A DNA stretch of 64,000 bases from an uncultured Dyadobacter sp. (GTDB lineage Bacteria; Bacteroidota; Bacteroidia; Cytophagales; Spirosomataceae), in NCBI RefSeq assembly GCF_946482605.1, contig NZ_CAMLSE010000002.1:583023-647022 (forward strand), read 5' to 3'. Numbering within the stretch: the stretch's first letter is position 1; the number at the start of each line of letters is the position of its first letter. The notes beneath the pieces were generated by a model. It searched no databases, had not been told where the DNA came from, and worked only from the letters and a program-made list of their open reading frames with translations. Shown here piece by piece: positions 17,469 to 25,793 of the stretch. The translations under genes were made by a program, and so were the position numbers.

Positions 17469-18029
17469 TTATTTCAGTTGATCAAGCGCCAAATTCAGTT
17501 TCAGCACATTGATTTTCGCTGGCCCGAACATGCCGAGCAATGGTCCGTTGATATGGTCTTTCACAAGCTGTTGCAACTTCTGCTCCGGCAGGTTACGACC
17601 CTTCGCTATCCGTTCTACCTGCACCAATGCTGCTTTTTCCGAAATGTCGGGGTCGAGACCACTACCGCTCGCGGTTACGAGCTCCACGGGAATGTCCGCC
17701 TTTTTCACGCCCGGGTTATGCACGAGGAAAGTATCGATCCGGGCCTTCACCACGCCCAGGTATTCTTCATTGGAAGGCCCCTTGTTGCTGCCACCGCTAC
17801 CGGCGGCATTATAACCCACGGCGGAAGGTCGGGAATTGAAATACTTATCATCGGTAAACGACTGCCCGATATTGGCATAATAACGTTTCCCGTTCTGTTG
17901 GATCACCTCACCTTTGCCGCGGTTAGGAAAGGCCTGAGCAATACCCAGGATTACCAGCGTGTACACGCCTGAGAAGAATAACAGCGTCACGATCGTCAAC
18001 CGGATCGCTGGGAGAATGTGTTGCTTCAT
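17469..18029 (-). CDS. kdpC: Potassium-transporting ATPase subunit C
   Basis: 186 residues from the ATG at 18029 (MKQHILPAIRLTIVTLLFFSG). One N-terminal membrane helix is followed by the periplasmic domain with family motifs: GKGEVIQQNGKRYYANIGQ, the SFTDDKYFNSRPSA segment, GGSNKGPSNEEYL, and LVTASGSGLDPDIS, VERIAKGRNL near the end. KdpC stabilises the KdpFAB complex and raises its affinity. Unusually, it is separated from kdpB by a TA module on the opposite strand, so its transcription from the kdpAB promoter must run antisense through about 620 bp of TA genes, or it has its own promoter. Confidence 0.95.
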   Translation of the reverse strand: MKQHILPAIRLTIVTLLFFSGVYTLVILGIAQAFPNRGKGEVIQQNGKRYYANIGQSFTDDKYFNSRPSAVGYNAAGSGGSNKGPSNEEYLGVVKARIDTFLVHNPGVKKADIPVELVTASGSGLDPDISEKAALVQVERIAKGRNLPEQKLQQLVKDHINGPLLGMFGPAKINVLKLNLALDQLK

Positions 18030-18069
18030 GGTTTTGAAATTTTTATTTTTGAGAAAAAGAAATCGCACT

Positions 18070-18300
18070 ATGTACAGGAAAGTTTTTGTCGCCGAAAATG
18101 CTGAGGACCTGAATGTCAGGCTGCCAGACGAATACCTTCACAAGGATATCGAGATCATAGCCTTCGATCTTGGCGAATCCGTCGAGGGACTTAGGGCAAG
18201 CAAGAGAGAAGCTGCTGAAAAAGCGGTTGAATTCTTTAAAACCATTCAAATAGATCGTTCCGGCTTTAAATTCGATCGCGATGAGGCCAATGAACGATAA
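18070..18300 (+). CDS. Probable antitoxin of a PIN-type toxin-antitoxin pair
   Basis: 76 residues from the ATG at 18070. The small acidic/basic protein starts MYRKVFVAENAEDLNVRLPD and ends in a helical, Lys/Arg-rich part (RASKREAAEKAVEFF, SGFKFDRDEANER). It has no clear DNA-binding motif, but its size, its position directly before a PIN-domain gene and its 20-bp overlap with it are typical of antitoxins. It starts 40 bp from kdpC in the divergent direction and lies on the strand opposite to the kdp operon. Confidence 0.65.
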   Translation: MYRKVFVAENAEDLNVRLPDEYLHKDIEIIAFDLGESVEGLRASKREAAEKAVEFFKTIQIDRSGFKFDRDEANER

Positions 18301-18693
18301 CTTTTTCATTGACACGAACGTCGCATTATATCTGATCGATCTTAATGAAACTGACAAGAGGCTTGCAGCTATGGCGCTCATGCGGGAAGTTCCTTTCATC
18401 AGTCCGCAAGTAGTTTTGAATGTATCAACGTTTGCATCCGGAAACACAAAATGGATCGCGAATCGGCTACATTGTTTGTCAATTGGCTTACGGCTGCATC
18501 GCTCATTATTCCAGAAAATACGGCAGTAGTCCATTCCGCACTTTTGCTCATGAACCGATATCGCTTACAACCTTTCGATGCAAAAATCGTAGCATCAGCA
18601 CTCGAAGCGAATTGCGATATTTTGTATTCCGAAGACATGCAGAACGGACTTTTGATTGAAAACAGATTACGGATTGTCAACCCTTTTATTTAA
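18281..18693 (+). pseudogene. PIN-domain (VapC-like) toxin, frameshifted by one base
   Basis: The first half reads MRPMNDNFFIDTNVALYLID in one frame and the rest (INVCIRKHKMDRES to LRIVNPFI) in another; the frames meet near 18420. Adding one T to the TTTT run at 18414-18417 restores a single ~137-residue frame that reads SPQVVFECINVCIRK across the junction. This recovers the conserved PIN Glu (FEC). The other acidic residues are present: Asp in FIDTN, Asp in QPFDAKIVASAL, and Glu/Asp in LYSEDM. The gene is therefore a recently broken toxin, a phase-variable homopolymer, or a sequencing error. The stop codon at 18691 overlaps the stop of kdpB on the other strand. Confidence 0.8.
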
Positions 18694-20729
18694 AACCAAA
18701 CACTCACGATCAAATCAATCGCTTTGATCCCCACGAACGGCACCAGCACGCCGCCCAGGCCGTAGATCAGCAGGTTCCTTCTCAGCAGTGCGCTCGCTCC
18801 AATGGGTTTGTAGGCCACACCTTTCAATGCCAGCGGAATCAGCAAGGGGATAATCACCGCATTGAAGATAATCGCCGACAGGATCGCGCTTTCGGGCGTG
18901 TGCAAGCGCATGACGTTCAGGCCCTGCAATGCAGGAATGGAGGCGATGAACAGTGCCGGTACGATGGCGAAATACTTGGCGACGTCGTTGGCGATGCTGA
19001 ACGTGGTGAGCGTTCCGCGTGTCATGAGCAGCTGCTTGCCGATTTCGACGATCTCGATCAGCTTCGTTGGGTCGTTGTCCAGATCGACCATGTTACCGGC
19101 TTCCTTGGCTGCCTGTGTCCCGCTGTTCATCGCCACGCCTACGTCCGCCTGCGCAAGTGCGGGCGCGTCATTGGTCCCGTCACCCATCATCGCCACCAGT
19201 TTGCCTTTCTGCTGCTCGGCTTTAATGTAATTCATCTTATCCTCCGGTTTCGCTTCGGCGATATAATCGTCGACGCCCGCCTTTTCCGCTATGTATTTTG
19301 CTGTAAGCGGGTTATCACCGGTTACCATCACCGTTTTCACACCCATTTTACGGAGCCGTTCGAAACGTTCCTGAATGCCGGGTTTAATAATGTCCTGCAA
19401 TTCGATCACTCCGATTACCTTCTCATTTTCAGCTACGACCAGCGGCGTTCCGCCGGCACTCGAAATGTCCCTCACCTTGCCGGCAATGTCCTCTGGAAAT
19501 GCGTTGCCTGCTTTTTCACTGAGCTTGCGGATCGCATCCGAGGCCCCCTTCCGAATGCGGGTATCGAGGTAGTTGACACCTGAACTGCGGGTTTCGGCCG
19601 TAAATTCAATGAATGTGGGGTTCTCGACCCGCAACTGCTCCGGGTGAATGTCGGCGAGTTCAATAATCGATTTTCCTTCCGGCGTTTCGTCGGCCACGGA
19701 GCTCAATGCCGCCGCGGTGATGAAATAGCTTTTGTCCACGCCTTTGGCCGGCCAGAAGTTGGTCGCTTTCCTGTTCCCGATGGTGATGGTACCTGTCTTA
19801 TCAAGCAGCAGGGTGTCGATATCACCCGCGGTTTCCACGGCTTTACCACTTTTGGTGATCACATTGGCCCGCAATGCACGGTCCATTCCGGCAATACCGA
19901 TGGCCGACAGCAACCCGCCGATCGTGGTGGGGATCAGGCAGACGAAGAGCGAGATAAATGCGGCGATGGTAATGGGCGTATTGGCGAAGTCGCCGAATGG
20001 TTTTAACGTGATACACACGATAACGAAGACCAGTGTGAAACCCGCCAGCAGGATCGTCAATGCGATTTCGTTGGGTGTTTTCTGACGACTGGCTCCTTCT
20101 ACCAGGGCAATCATTTTATCGAGGAAGCTTTCCCCCGGCTCGGTGGTCACTTTGACTTTAATGCGGTCGGAAAGCACTTTTGTGCCGCCTGTGACACTAC
20201 TTTTATCGCCACCTGCTTCCCGGATGACCGGGGCCGATTCACCGGTGATCGCGCTTTCGTCGATCGTCGCAAGGCCTTCGATGATCTCACCATCGGTAGG
20301 GATAATGTCGCCGGTTTCACAAAGGAAAATATGTCCTTTCCGCAGCTGGGATGAGGGGACGATCTTCATTTCATTCACGTACATTTCGCCCACCGCCTGG
20401 ATCCATTTGGCAGGTGTTTCTTCCCGGGTTTTCCGCAAGCTGTTGGCCTGGGCTTTACCCCGTGCCTCGGCGATCGCTTCGGCGAAGTTGGCAAAAAGTA
20501 AGGTCAGGAAAAGGATCGCGAAAATGACCATATTATAAACCAGGCTTCCCTGTGTTTTTTCACCCATCACTACCCAGATATTGACGATCAGCATGACCAG
20601 CGTACCGATCCAGACCGTGAACATCACGGGGTTACGGAACATGATTCTCGGATTCAGCTTCACAAAGGACTGCGCCAGCGCCTCCCGTACGAGATCTCCC
20701 TGAAAAAGGGATGTATTTTGAGCTTTCAT
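18690..20729 (-). CDS. kdpB: Potassium-transporting P-type ATPase subunit B
   Basis: 679 residues, full length for the family. The catalytic Asp is residue 310 in [14 protein letters not shown]. The A-domain TGES motif is at 162-165 and the P domain has [19 protein letters not shown] and [21 protein letters not shown]. Seven membrane helices are expected. KdpB couples ATP hydrolysis to potassium uptake through KdpA. The gene starts 16 bp after kdpA. Its stop codon overlaps by 2 bp the stop of the PIN toxin gene on the opposite strand, so the TA module abuts it without any spacer. Confidence 0.97.
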   Translation of the reverse strand: MKAQNTSLFQGDLVREALAQSFVKLNPRIMFRNPVMFTVWIGTLVMLIVNIWVVMGEKTQGSLVYNMVIFAILFLTLLFANFAEAIAEARGKAQANSLRKTREETPAKWIQAVGEMYVNEMKIVPSSQLRKGHIFLCETGDIIPTDGEIIEGLATIDESAITGESAPVIREAGGDKSSVTGGTKVLSDRIKVKVTTEPGESFLDKMIALVEGASRQKTPNEIALTILLAGFTLVFVIVCITLKPFGDFANTPITIAAFISLFVCLIPTTIGGLLSAIGIAGMDRALRANVITKSGKAVETAGDIDTLLLDKTGTITIGNRKATNFWPAKGVDKSYFITAAALSSVADETPEGKSIIELADIHPEQLRVENPTFIEFTAETRSSGVNYLDTRIRKGASDAIRKLSEKAGNAFPEDIAGKVRDISSAGGTPLVVAENEKVIGVIELQDIIKPGIQERFERLRKMGVKTVMVTGDNPLTAKYIAEKAGVDDYIAEAKPEDKMNYIKAEQQKGKLVAMMGDGTNDAPALAQADVGVAMNSGTQAAKEAGNMVDLDNDPTKLIEIVEIGKQLLMTRGTLTTFSIANDVAKYFAIVPALFIASIPALQGLNVMRLHTPESAILSAIIFNAVIIPLLIPLALKGVAYKPIGASALLRRNLLIYGLGGVLVPFVGIKAIDLIVSVWF

Positions 20730-20745
20730 TTCTGATTTCAGTTAA

Positions 20746-22434
20746 TTATTGCATTGAAAAATATTCGGCGATCGGCCCGAGGGTCAATGCGGGGAAGAAG
20801 GATAGTGCGGTAATGATCGCGATCACGGCGAAAACCATGATACCGAATGTGCCGGTGTCGGTTTGCAGTGTGCCTGCGCTTTCCGGAACGTGTTTTTTGG
20901 AGGCCAGGATACCCGCGATGGCTACCGGACCGATGATCGGGATAAAGCGTGAGAAGATGAGCACGATGCCGCAACTGATGTTCCACCAGGGCGTATTGTC
21001 GCCCAATCCCTCGAAACCGCTCCCGTTATTGGCAGCCGAAGACGTGTATTCATAAAGCATCTCGCTGAATCCGTGGAAACCGGGATTATTCAATGTGCCG
21101 GCGGTCAGTTCGGGCATCGAAACGCCGAGCGCAGTAGCCGCCAGGATCAGCAACGGATGAAGCAGCGCCACGATCATAGCAATCTTCATTTCGCGTGCCT
21201 CTATTTTTTTACCCATAAACTCGGGCGTACGGCCCACCATTAAGCCACTGATGAAGACGGCCAGAATGATAAATATGTAAAAATTAAGGATACCGGCACC
21301 CGCACCGCCGTAGAATGCATTGGTCATCATCGACAGCATTTGGGTGAGCCCGGAGACCGGCATGAAGCTGTCATGCATGGAGTTAATCGAGCCGGTTGAT
21401 ATAACGGTGGTGGCTATACTCCAGAATGCGGAGGCCGCCGTTCCAAACCGGGTCTCCTTGCCCTCCATAGCGCCGGAAGACATGTCGATGCCCAGCTGCG
21501 CGATCTTCGGATTACCGTTCAGTTCGGTGATGATGGTGGGGATCGTGAGCATCAGAAAGCCCAGCGTCATCACACCAAAAATCATCCACGAAAGCCGTTT
21601 CCGTTTGACATAATACCCCAGCGCAAAGATCATGGCCAGCGGGATGATCATCTGCGCAAACATTTCGGTCATGTTGGTGGCATAGTTGGGGTTTTCGAGC
21701 GGGTGCGCCGAGTTGGCCCCGAAAAAACCGCCGCCGTTGGTACCCACATGCTTGATCGGCACGAATGCGGCCACCGGGCCGGTTGAAACCTGCACGGTAT
21801 CTCCCTGCATGGATATCATCGTGTCCTTCCCATCAAAAGTCATCGGCGTGCCGTTTGCCAGTAAAATCAGGGCAATTACAAACGACACTGGCAGCAGTAT
21901 CCGCGTGCATGATTTCACCATCAGGTCATAAAAGTTGCCCAGCTTGTCGGTTGTCCTTTCCTTCAATGCAATGATCACCACCGCGGCCGCGGCCATCCCC
22001 GTTCCTGCGCTCACGAATTGCAGGAACATCAGAAACAATTGTCCCAGATAACTCATGCCGCTTTCGCCCGAATAATGCTGCAGGTTACAGTTGACGACAA
22101 ACGAAATGGTCGTATTGAAGGCCAGCTCGGCAGATTGCGACGGGTTACCGTCGGGGTTGAGCGGAAGCCAGCCCTGGTTCATGAGGACGAACATCCCGAG
22201 AAAGAACCACACCATATTGATCGTCAGCAAGGCGGCCAAATGCTGTTTCCAGTTCATTTCGACGTTCGGCCTGATGCCGCTCAGACGGAAAAACCCTTTT
22301 TCAAGCGGGTTGAAAAGCGGGTCGAGGAACGTTTTTTCCCCTCCATATACTTTCGCGATGTATGTACCGAACGGTACCGCCAATGCGACCGTCGCGATAA
22401 ACAATGCGATAATGCCAAATAATTCAGTGTTCAT
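20746..22434 (-). CDS. kdpA: Potassium-transporting ATPase potassium-binding subunit
   Basis: 562 residues with about 10 membrane helices, four of which enter a K+ channel-like pore. Selectivity-filter loops include NCNLQHYSGESGMSYLGQ, VGTNGGGFFGANSAHPLENP, TEMFAQMIIPLAM and NNGSGFEGLGDNTPWWN, all hallmarks of KdpA. It follows kdpF by 12 bp and precedes kdpB by 16 bp. It is the superfamily-of-K-transporters part of the pump. Confidence 0.97.
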   Translation of the reverse strand: MNTELFGIIALFIATVALAVPFGTYIAKVYGGEKTFLDPLFNPLEKGFFRLSGIRPNVEMNWKQHLAALLTINMVWFFLGMFVLMNQGWLPLNPDGNPSQSAELAFNTTISFVVNCNLQHYSGESGMSYLGQLFLMFLQFVSAGTGMAAAAVVIIALKERTTDKLGNFYDLMVKSCTRILLPVSFVIALILLANGTPMTFDGKDTMISMQGDTVQVSTGPVAAFVPIKHVGTNGGGFFGANSAHPLENPNYATNMTEMFAQMIIPLAMIFALGYYVKRKRLSWMIFGVMTLGFLMLTIPTIITELNGNPKIAQLGIDMSSGAMEGKETRFGTAASAFWSIATTVISTGSINSMHDSFMPVSGLTQMLSMMTNAFYGGAGAGILNFYIFIILAVFISGLMVGRTPEFMGKKIEAREMKIAMIVALLHPLLILAATALGVSMPELTAGTLNNPGFHGFSEMLYEYTSSAANNGSGFEGLGDNTPWWNISCGIVLIFSRFIPIIGPVAIAGILASKKHVPESAGTLQTDTGTFGIMVFAVIAIITALSFFPALTLGPIAEYFSMQ

Positions 22435-22446
22435 TGGAATACAGGT

Positions 22447-22524
22447 TTAAAATTTTTCGGGCTTTACGAGCACATAGCACATGTACACGAAGACCAGTAT
22501 CGAGACGATGAATAGCGGAAGCAT
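22447..22524 (-). CDS. kdpF: Potassium-transporting ATPase subunit F (25 aa)
   Basis: Too short for most gene finders. Reading the minus strand from the ATG at 22524 gives a 25-residue single-helix peptide: MLPLFIVSILVFVYMCYVLV, then KPEKF and a TAA stop. The ending KPEKF and the hydrophobic core are typical of KdpF, which helps to stabilise the KdpABC complex. It lies 12 bp upstream of kdpA. Confidence 0.9.
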   Translation of the reverse strand: MLPLFIVSILVFVYMCYVLVKPEKF

Positions 22525-22528
22525 GATT

Positions 22529-22612
22529 TCAGATCTTTTCGAAATAGTGAACGGTTTTGTAAAAAAGCGCGAAGCTCAATGCGCCGGCTGCCAGAAGAAG
22601 GATTGTTGTCAT
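22529..22612 (-). CDS. Short membrane peptide (27 aa) ahead of kdpF
   Basis: An unlisted small frame runs from ATG at 22612 to TGA at 22529 and encodes MTTILLLAAGALSFALFYKT plus VHYFEKI. It has a single hydrophobic helix followed by a short basic/aromatic tail, much like KdpF in shape but not in sequence. It ends 4 bp before the kdpF start and begins about 18 nt after the predicted transcription start. A second KdpF-like assembly peptide is likely (inference); I cannot name a family with certainty. Confidence 0.65.
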   Translation of the reverse strand: MTTILLLAAGALSFALFYKTVHYFEKI

Positions 22613-22640
22613 TGTTTACAGCTTTTTGTTAATATTCAAT

Positions 22641-22656
22641 TGCTGCATACCAGCCA
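22641..22656 (-). promoter_or_regulatory. Candidate sigma-54 (-24/-12) promoter of the kdp operon
   Basis: Reading the minus strand from 22656 gives TGGCTGGTATGCAGCA. It has the invariant GG-N10-GC spacing and the TGGC and GCA core of the sigma-54 consensus. The predicted start near 22630 leaves an 18-nt leader before the ATG at 22612. The NtrC-type activator gene next door supports the call. Confidence 0.6.
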
Positions 22657-22665
22657 CTTCTGTGC

Positions 22666-22685
22666 CCCCGGACTGAAGTCCGGGG
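22666..22685. repeat. REP-like palindrome
   Basis: A perfect 9-bp inverted repeat, CCCCGGACT then GA then AGTCCGGGG, lies 10 bp upstream of the candidate -24 element. GC-rich palindromes of this style recur in Bacteroidota genomes and resemble REP elements. Its position is too close to the promoter for a usual enhancer of a sigma-54 activator. Confidence 0.55.
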
Positions 22686-22735
22686 CAATTGATTGTGTTT
22701 CTGCGAGTTGCTTTCCTTCGGCGGTTTTGGGCATG

Positions 22736-22761
22736 AAAAAAGCCTATCATTTTGATAGGCT
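22736..22761 (-). terminator. Rho-independent terminator of the sigma-54 activator gene
   Basis: On the minus strand the stem AGCCTATCA / TGATAGGCT (loop AAA) is followed by a run of six T. It starts 69 bp after the stop codon of the NtrC-type gene at 22830. It separates that gene from the kdp operon, which thus needs its own promoter. Confidence 0.85.
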
Positions 22762-22829
22762 CGTTTATCAGAATGGAAATACTTGCGCGGATATGCGGGT
22801 GCTCCACCGGCTGGATTGGGCAGTCGTTT

Positions 22830-24167
22830 TTATAATTTGTATTCTTCGATTTTGCGGTAGAGCGTTGCAATACCAATTTCCAGTAACCTGGCGGCTTCGG
22901 CTTTGTTTCCGTTGGTGTAGTTCAGGACTTTTTGCAAATGCAGCTTTTCTGCGCTGGCAAGCGAGAATGCAGACATATTTTTGCCGCTCTCCTGCCTCGG
23001 ATGCTGCATTTCGAAGGGCAGGCTCCCGACGTCGAGCACCGGGCCGTCGGTGAGGATCACGCTGCGCTCGATGACATTTTTCAGCTCGCGGATATTCCCG
23101 TGCCATGGATTCTTTTCCAATGCCGCCACGAAATCCGGCGAAAGGGAAGTGATCTTCTTATTGGCTTTCAATGCAAATTCTGCCGCAAAACTGCCCGCCA
23201 ACGATTCGATGTCTGAAGTGCGCTCCCGCAGTGCGGGTAATGTGATCTGAAAAACCGACAAACGGTAAAAAAGGTCGCTTCTGAATTCGCCGGTTTCGAT
23301 CAGTTTGGGCAAATCCCGGTGGGTGGCTGCGATCACCCGCACATTCACCCGGGTAGGATGTGTGTCGCCGATCTTGATAAACTCACCGGATTCCAGCACA
23401 CGCAGTAATTTAGCTTGTAACTCGGGGGCCAGCTCACCGATCTCGTCCAGGAAAATCGTACCGTTGCCGGCCTCTTCAAAAAGCCCTTTTTTGTCGCGCA
23501 CCGCACCGGTGAACGCACCCGCCTTGTGTCCAAACATTTCGCTTTCCAGCAATTCTTTCCCAAATGCGGAGCAGTTGATCGCTACAAAAGATTTTTTGGC
23601 ACGGCTACTGGCCTGGTGAATGGATTGGGCGAATATTTCCTTCCCCGTCCCGGTTTCTCCCAGTAACAAAACCGTCGTATCCGTCGGTGCCACACGGCGC
23701 GCGAGGTCGATACTGGCCAGAAGTCTTTTGGATTTGCCGATAATGGTATCAAACGAACGCCTTTCCCCCAGCTGCTTTTCCAGGCTGACGACCCGGCGGT
23801 TGAGCTCGGCCTTTTCGATGGCCTTGTACAACAGCGGGATGATCTTGTTGTTGTCGTCGCCTTTGGTAATGTAATCGAATGCCCCGTTTCTGATGGCTTG
23901 CACGCCGTCGGGGATGTTGCCATAGGCCGTGAGCAGGATGACTTCCGGCAGCGGGTACTTTTCTTTCAGCAATTTCAGGAATTCGACGCCATTACCGTCA
24001 GGTAGTTTAACATCGCATAATACGACATCCGGCTCCGACTGGTCTAGCTTTTTCCAGGCCGTTTTGATGTCGCCCGCTTCGATCACCTCGAAACCTTCCA
24101 GTTTGATGACCCGGGCCATCAAGCCTCTTAACTTTTCTTCGTCGTCAATGATCAGGACTTTTTTCAT
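22830..24167 (-). CDS. NtrC-family sigma-54-dependent response regulator
   Basis: 445 residues. A receiver domain (~1-120) has the acidic pair D8-D9, phospho-acceptor Asp52 in CDVKLPDG, and Thr80; Lys102 is within DYITKGDD. The AAA+ domain (~140-370) has Walker A GETGTGKE (170-177), the sigma-54-contacting GAFTGA loop (217-222) and Walker B FLDEIG (239-244). A Fis-type helix-turn-helix (NKAEAARLLEIGIATLYRKI) ends the protein. This is a complete activator of sigma-54 promoters. It lies directly upstream of kdp, which has no KdpE, so it probably takes over that role with the histidine kinase at 12403. Confidence 0.92.
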   Translation of the reverse strand: MKKVLIIDDEEKLRGLMARVIKLEGFEVIEAGDIKTAWKKLDQSEPDVVLCDVKLPDGNGVEFLKLLKEKYPLPEVILLTAYGNIPDGVQAIRNGAFDYITKGDDNNKIIPLLYKAIEKAELNRRVVSLEKQLGERRSFDTIIGKSKRLLASIDLARRVAPTDTTVLLLGETGTGKEIFAQSIHQASSRAKKSFVAINCSAFGKELLESEMFGHKAGAFTGAVRDKKGLFEEAGNGTIFLDEIGELAPELQAKLLRVLESGEFIKIGDTHPTRVNVRVIAATHRDLPKLIETGEFRSDLFYRLSVFQITLPALRERTSDIESLAGSFAAEFALKANKKITSLSPDFVAALEKNPWHGNIRELKNVIERSVILTDGPVLDVGSLPFEMQHPRQESGKNMSAFSLASAEKLHLQKVLNYTNGNKAEAARLLEIGIATLYRKIEEYKL

Positions 24168-24339
24168 GGTTGCTTGCTTGGGCTTCTTTTTTCCTGCTCT
24201 TGATTGAGTGCGGTTTTCTTCTGCGGGCGACGGCGCTGGGCTGTGCCCGCGCCGATACAGGTCTGTCCGTCGCTGGTCGGTACAGGTTTGGGCTTCGTCG
24301 CTGCGCTACCTTTGCCTGTGGCTGATGCAGGTCTGACTT

Positions 24340-24438
24340 CGCTGCTGGGGCCTCGGTCTGCTGTCGCTGCTGGGACCTCGGCCTGCTGTCGCTGCTGGGC
24401 CTCAGTCTGCTGTCGCTGCTGGGGCCTCGGTCTGCCTG
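24340..24438. repeat. 25-bp minisatellite, four imperfect copies
   Basis: Four tandem units of 24-25 bp start at 24340, 24365, 24390 and 24414. Each begins CGCTGCTGGG and continues with a variant of CCTCGGTCTGCTGT. Units differ by single substitutions and one 1-bp deletion. They lie in the leader region of the sigma-54 activator gene. Confidence 0.85.
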
Positions 24439-24451
24439 CGCCCCGGGCCGC

Positions 24452-24471
24452 CCCAGGCTTAAAAGCCTGGG
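24452..24471. repeat. REP-like palindrome after the CheY-like gene
   Basis: A perfect inverted repeat, CCCAGGCTT then AA then AAGCCTGGG, ends one base before the stop codon of the receiver gene at 24472. It resembles the palindrome at 22666 in size and style and may be a REP element or mRNA 3' end stabiliser. Confidence 0.6.
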
Positions 24472-24897
24472 TTATGTGTACTGGTTGGGATGGAGGCAGT
24501 ATGCCCAGTAGTCGTATATGACCCTGATCCTCTTCTTGAAGTCTTCGAAACTGTTTTCTTTTTTGAAAAAACCCTGAATTGTGGAGTCGTAGGCCGTTTC
24601 GATCACCAGTGGGTTATCCGCCGTGCTCAGGAATACGAAGGGAATCGACTTTTTACGCAGGTACTCATTCTGATCGATCCGCTCGCGCAGTTCCAAACCG
24701 TTCATGACCGGCATATTGATATCGCAGATGATCACAAATGGCTGCTGCTGGGTCGTTTCCAGATACAACAGCGCTTCCAGGCCGTTACTGAAAAACAATA
24801 GCTCGTTGGGTATTTGAAGCTCTTCAACGACGCTTTTGATTAAGAACTGGTCGTCGGCATCGTCCTCTATGGAAATAATAGGTCCTCTTACTGACAT
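24472..24897 (-). CDS. Single-domain (CheY-like) response regulator
   Basis: 141 residues made of one receiver domain. The acidic cluster is ISIEDDADDQFL, the phospho-acceptor Asp lies in IICDINMPVMNGLEL, the switch Ser/Thr in FVFLSTADN and the conserved Lys in GFFKKENSFEDF. There is no output domain. Such proteins relay phosphate or bind partner proteins. The gene reads in the same direction as the sigma-54 activator but is separated by 304 bp. Confidence 0.9.
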   Translation of the reverse strand: MSVRGPIISIEDDADDQFLIKSVVEELQIPNELLFFSNGLEALLYLETTQQQPFVIICDINMPVMNGLELRERIDQNEYLRKKSIPFVFLSTADNPLVIETAYDSTIQGFFKKENSFEDFKKRIRVIYDYWAYCLHPNQYT

Positions 24898-25069
24898 TGC
24901 CAGGTAGAATTAATGACTGAAATCTGGCTACAAATTAAAGCAATTATTGCTTGCAATTTAAATCCTGCCTAATTCCTCTTACAAATCCTCCCCGCGTAGT
25001 TTTTGATCCGTTGCGCGTAGGCCATCACCCATTCCTCGCAGCTAGTTTTGCAATGAAATTATTACAGCC

Positions 25070-25705
25070 ATGAAAACAAATCACAAAATGAAAAAACAAT
25101 TTCTAACACTGTTAGCACTTGCCACACTATTTACCAGTTGTACGGATCACGATGTGTCCACTACCCGGTATCATCTGGACGACACGTCGGTAGCCGAATG
25201 GAAGGGGTATCTCAAAACCGGCTATTTCAACGAAGGGTCGATCGGGGTCAAGAGCAACAGCTTTGTCACCGAAGAAGGCAAGGTCAAAAGCGGCACCTTT
25301 ACCATCCCGGTTTCGTCGATCATCAACTTCAACCTACCCACCGAAGAGGTTAAGCATCAGCTGGTTCACCACCTACAAAGCCCCGATTTCTTCAACATGG
25401 CGCTGCATCCGAATGTGACTTTTGAAATCACGGGCGTAACACCGTTCTCGGGTAGCGGAGATGGCGCGGTCGCGGGCGCAAATTACCAGGTGGCAGGACA
25501 TTTAACAATGTTAGGTAAAAGTAATCCGGTCACATTCCCGGCCCGCATCGATCTCAGCGGCGATTCTTTCAAAATGGAGGGAAAAGTACAGATCGACCGT
25601 ACTTTGTGGGGAATGACCTACGCCACCGAACCCGGCCTGCCGGACGACGCATCCATAAAGCCGGGTATCGATGTGCATTTGAAGCTTTCCGGTGCCAAAA
25701 ACTAG
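25070..25705 (+). CDS. YceI-family lipoprotein
   Basis: 211 residues (an alternative ATG at 25088 gives 205 and starts directly with the signal). The lipoprotein signal is MKKQFLTLLALATLFTSC. The mature protein is a YceI-like beta-barrel: VAEWKGYLKTGYFNEGSIGV near the N-terminus, then LQSPDFFNMALHPNVTFEIT and VAGHLTMLGKSNPVTFPA, and TLWGMTYATEP near the end. YceI proteins bind isoprenoid-type lipids or amphiphiles in the periplasm. The gene is monocistronic and converges on the SDR gene. Confidence 0.9.
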   Translation: MKTNHKMKKQFLTLLALATLFTSCTDHDVSTTRYHLDDTSVAEWKGYLKTGYFNEGSIGVKSNSFVTEEGKVKSGTFTIPVSSIINFNLPTEEVKHQLVHHLQSPDFFNMALHPNVTFEITGVTPFSGSGDGAVAGANYQVAGHLTMLGKSNPVTFPARIDLSGDSFKMEGKVQIDRTLWGMTYATEPGLPDDASIKPGIDVHLKLSGAKN

Positions 25706-25793
25706 TACACCCGACTGGTTGAAGCATTGAAGTGTCCCGTACAGGGCGGAAGATCGGTAGAACGATATTCCGTCCCGACGGGACACTGCTTTG

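Larger units (their letters stand above)
24168..24471. other. 304-bp intergenic region with no gene
   Basis: The gap lies between the CheY-like gene and the sigma-54 activator, both read leftward. It holds the minisatellite at 24340-24438 and the palindrome at 24452-24471. Long open frames in it come from the GC-rich repeat and look spurious. Confidence 0.7.

Noticed and set aside
22666..22685. Enhancer site for the sigma-54 activator
   Set aside because: It is only ~10 bp from the -24 element, too close for normal activator looping; it looks like a REP palindrome.
24204..24521. 105-aa plus-strand ORF rich in Ala, Gly and Cys
   Set aside because: It translates the 25-bp minisatellite and has no signal or domain.
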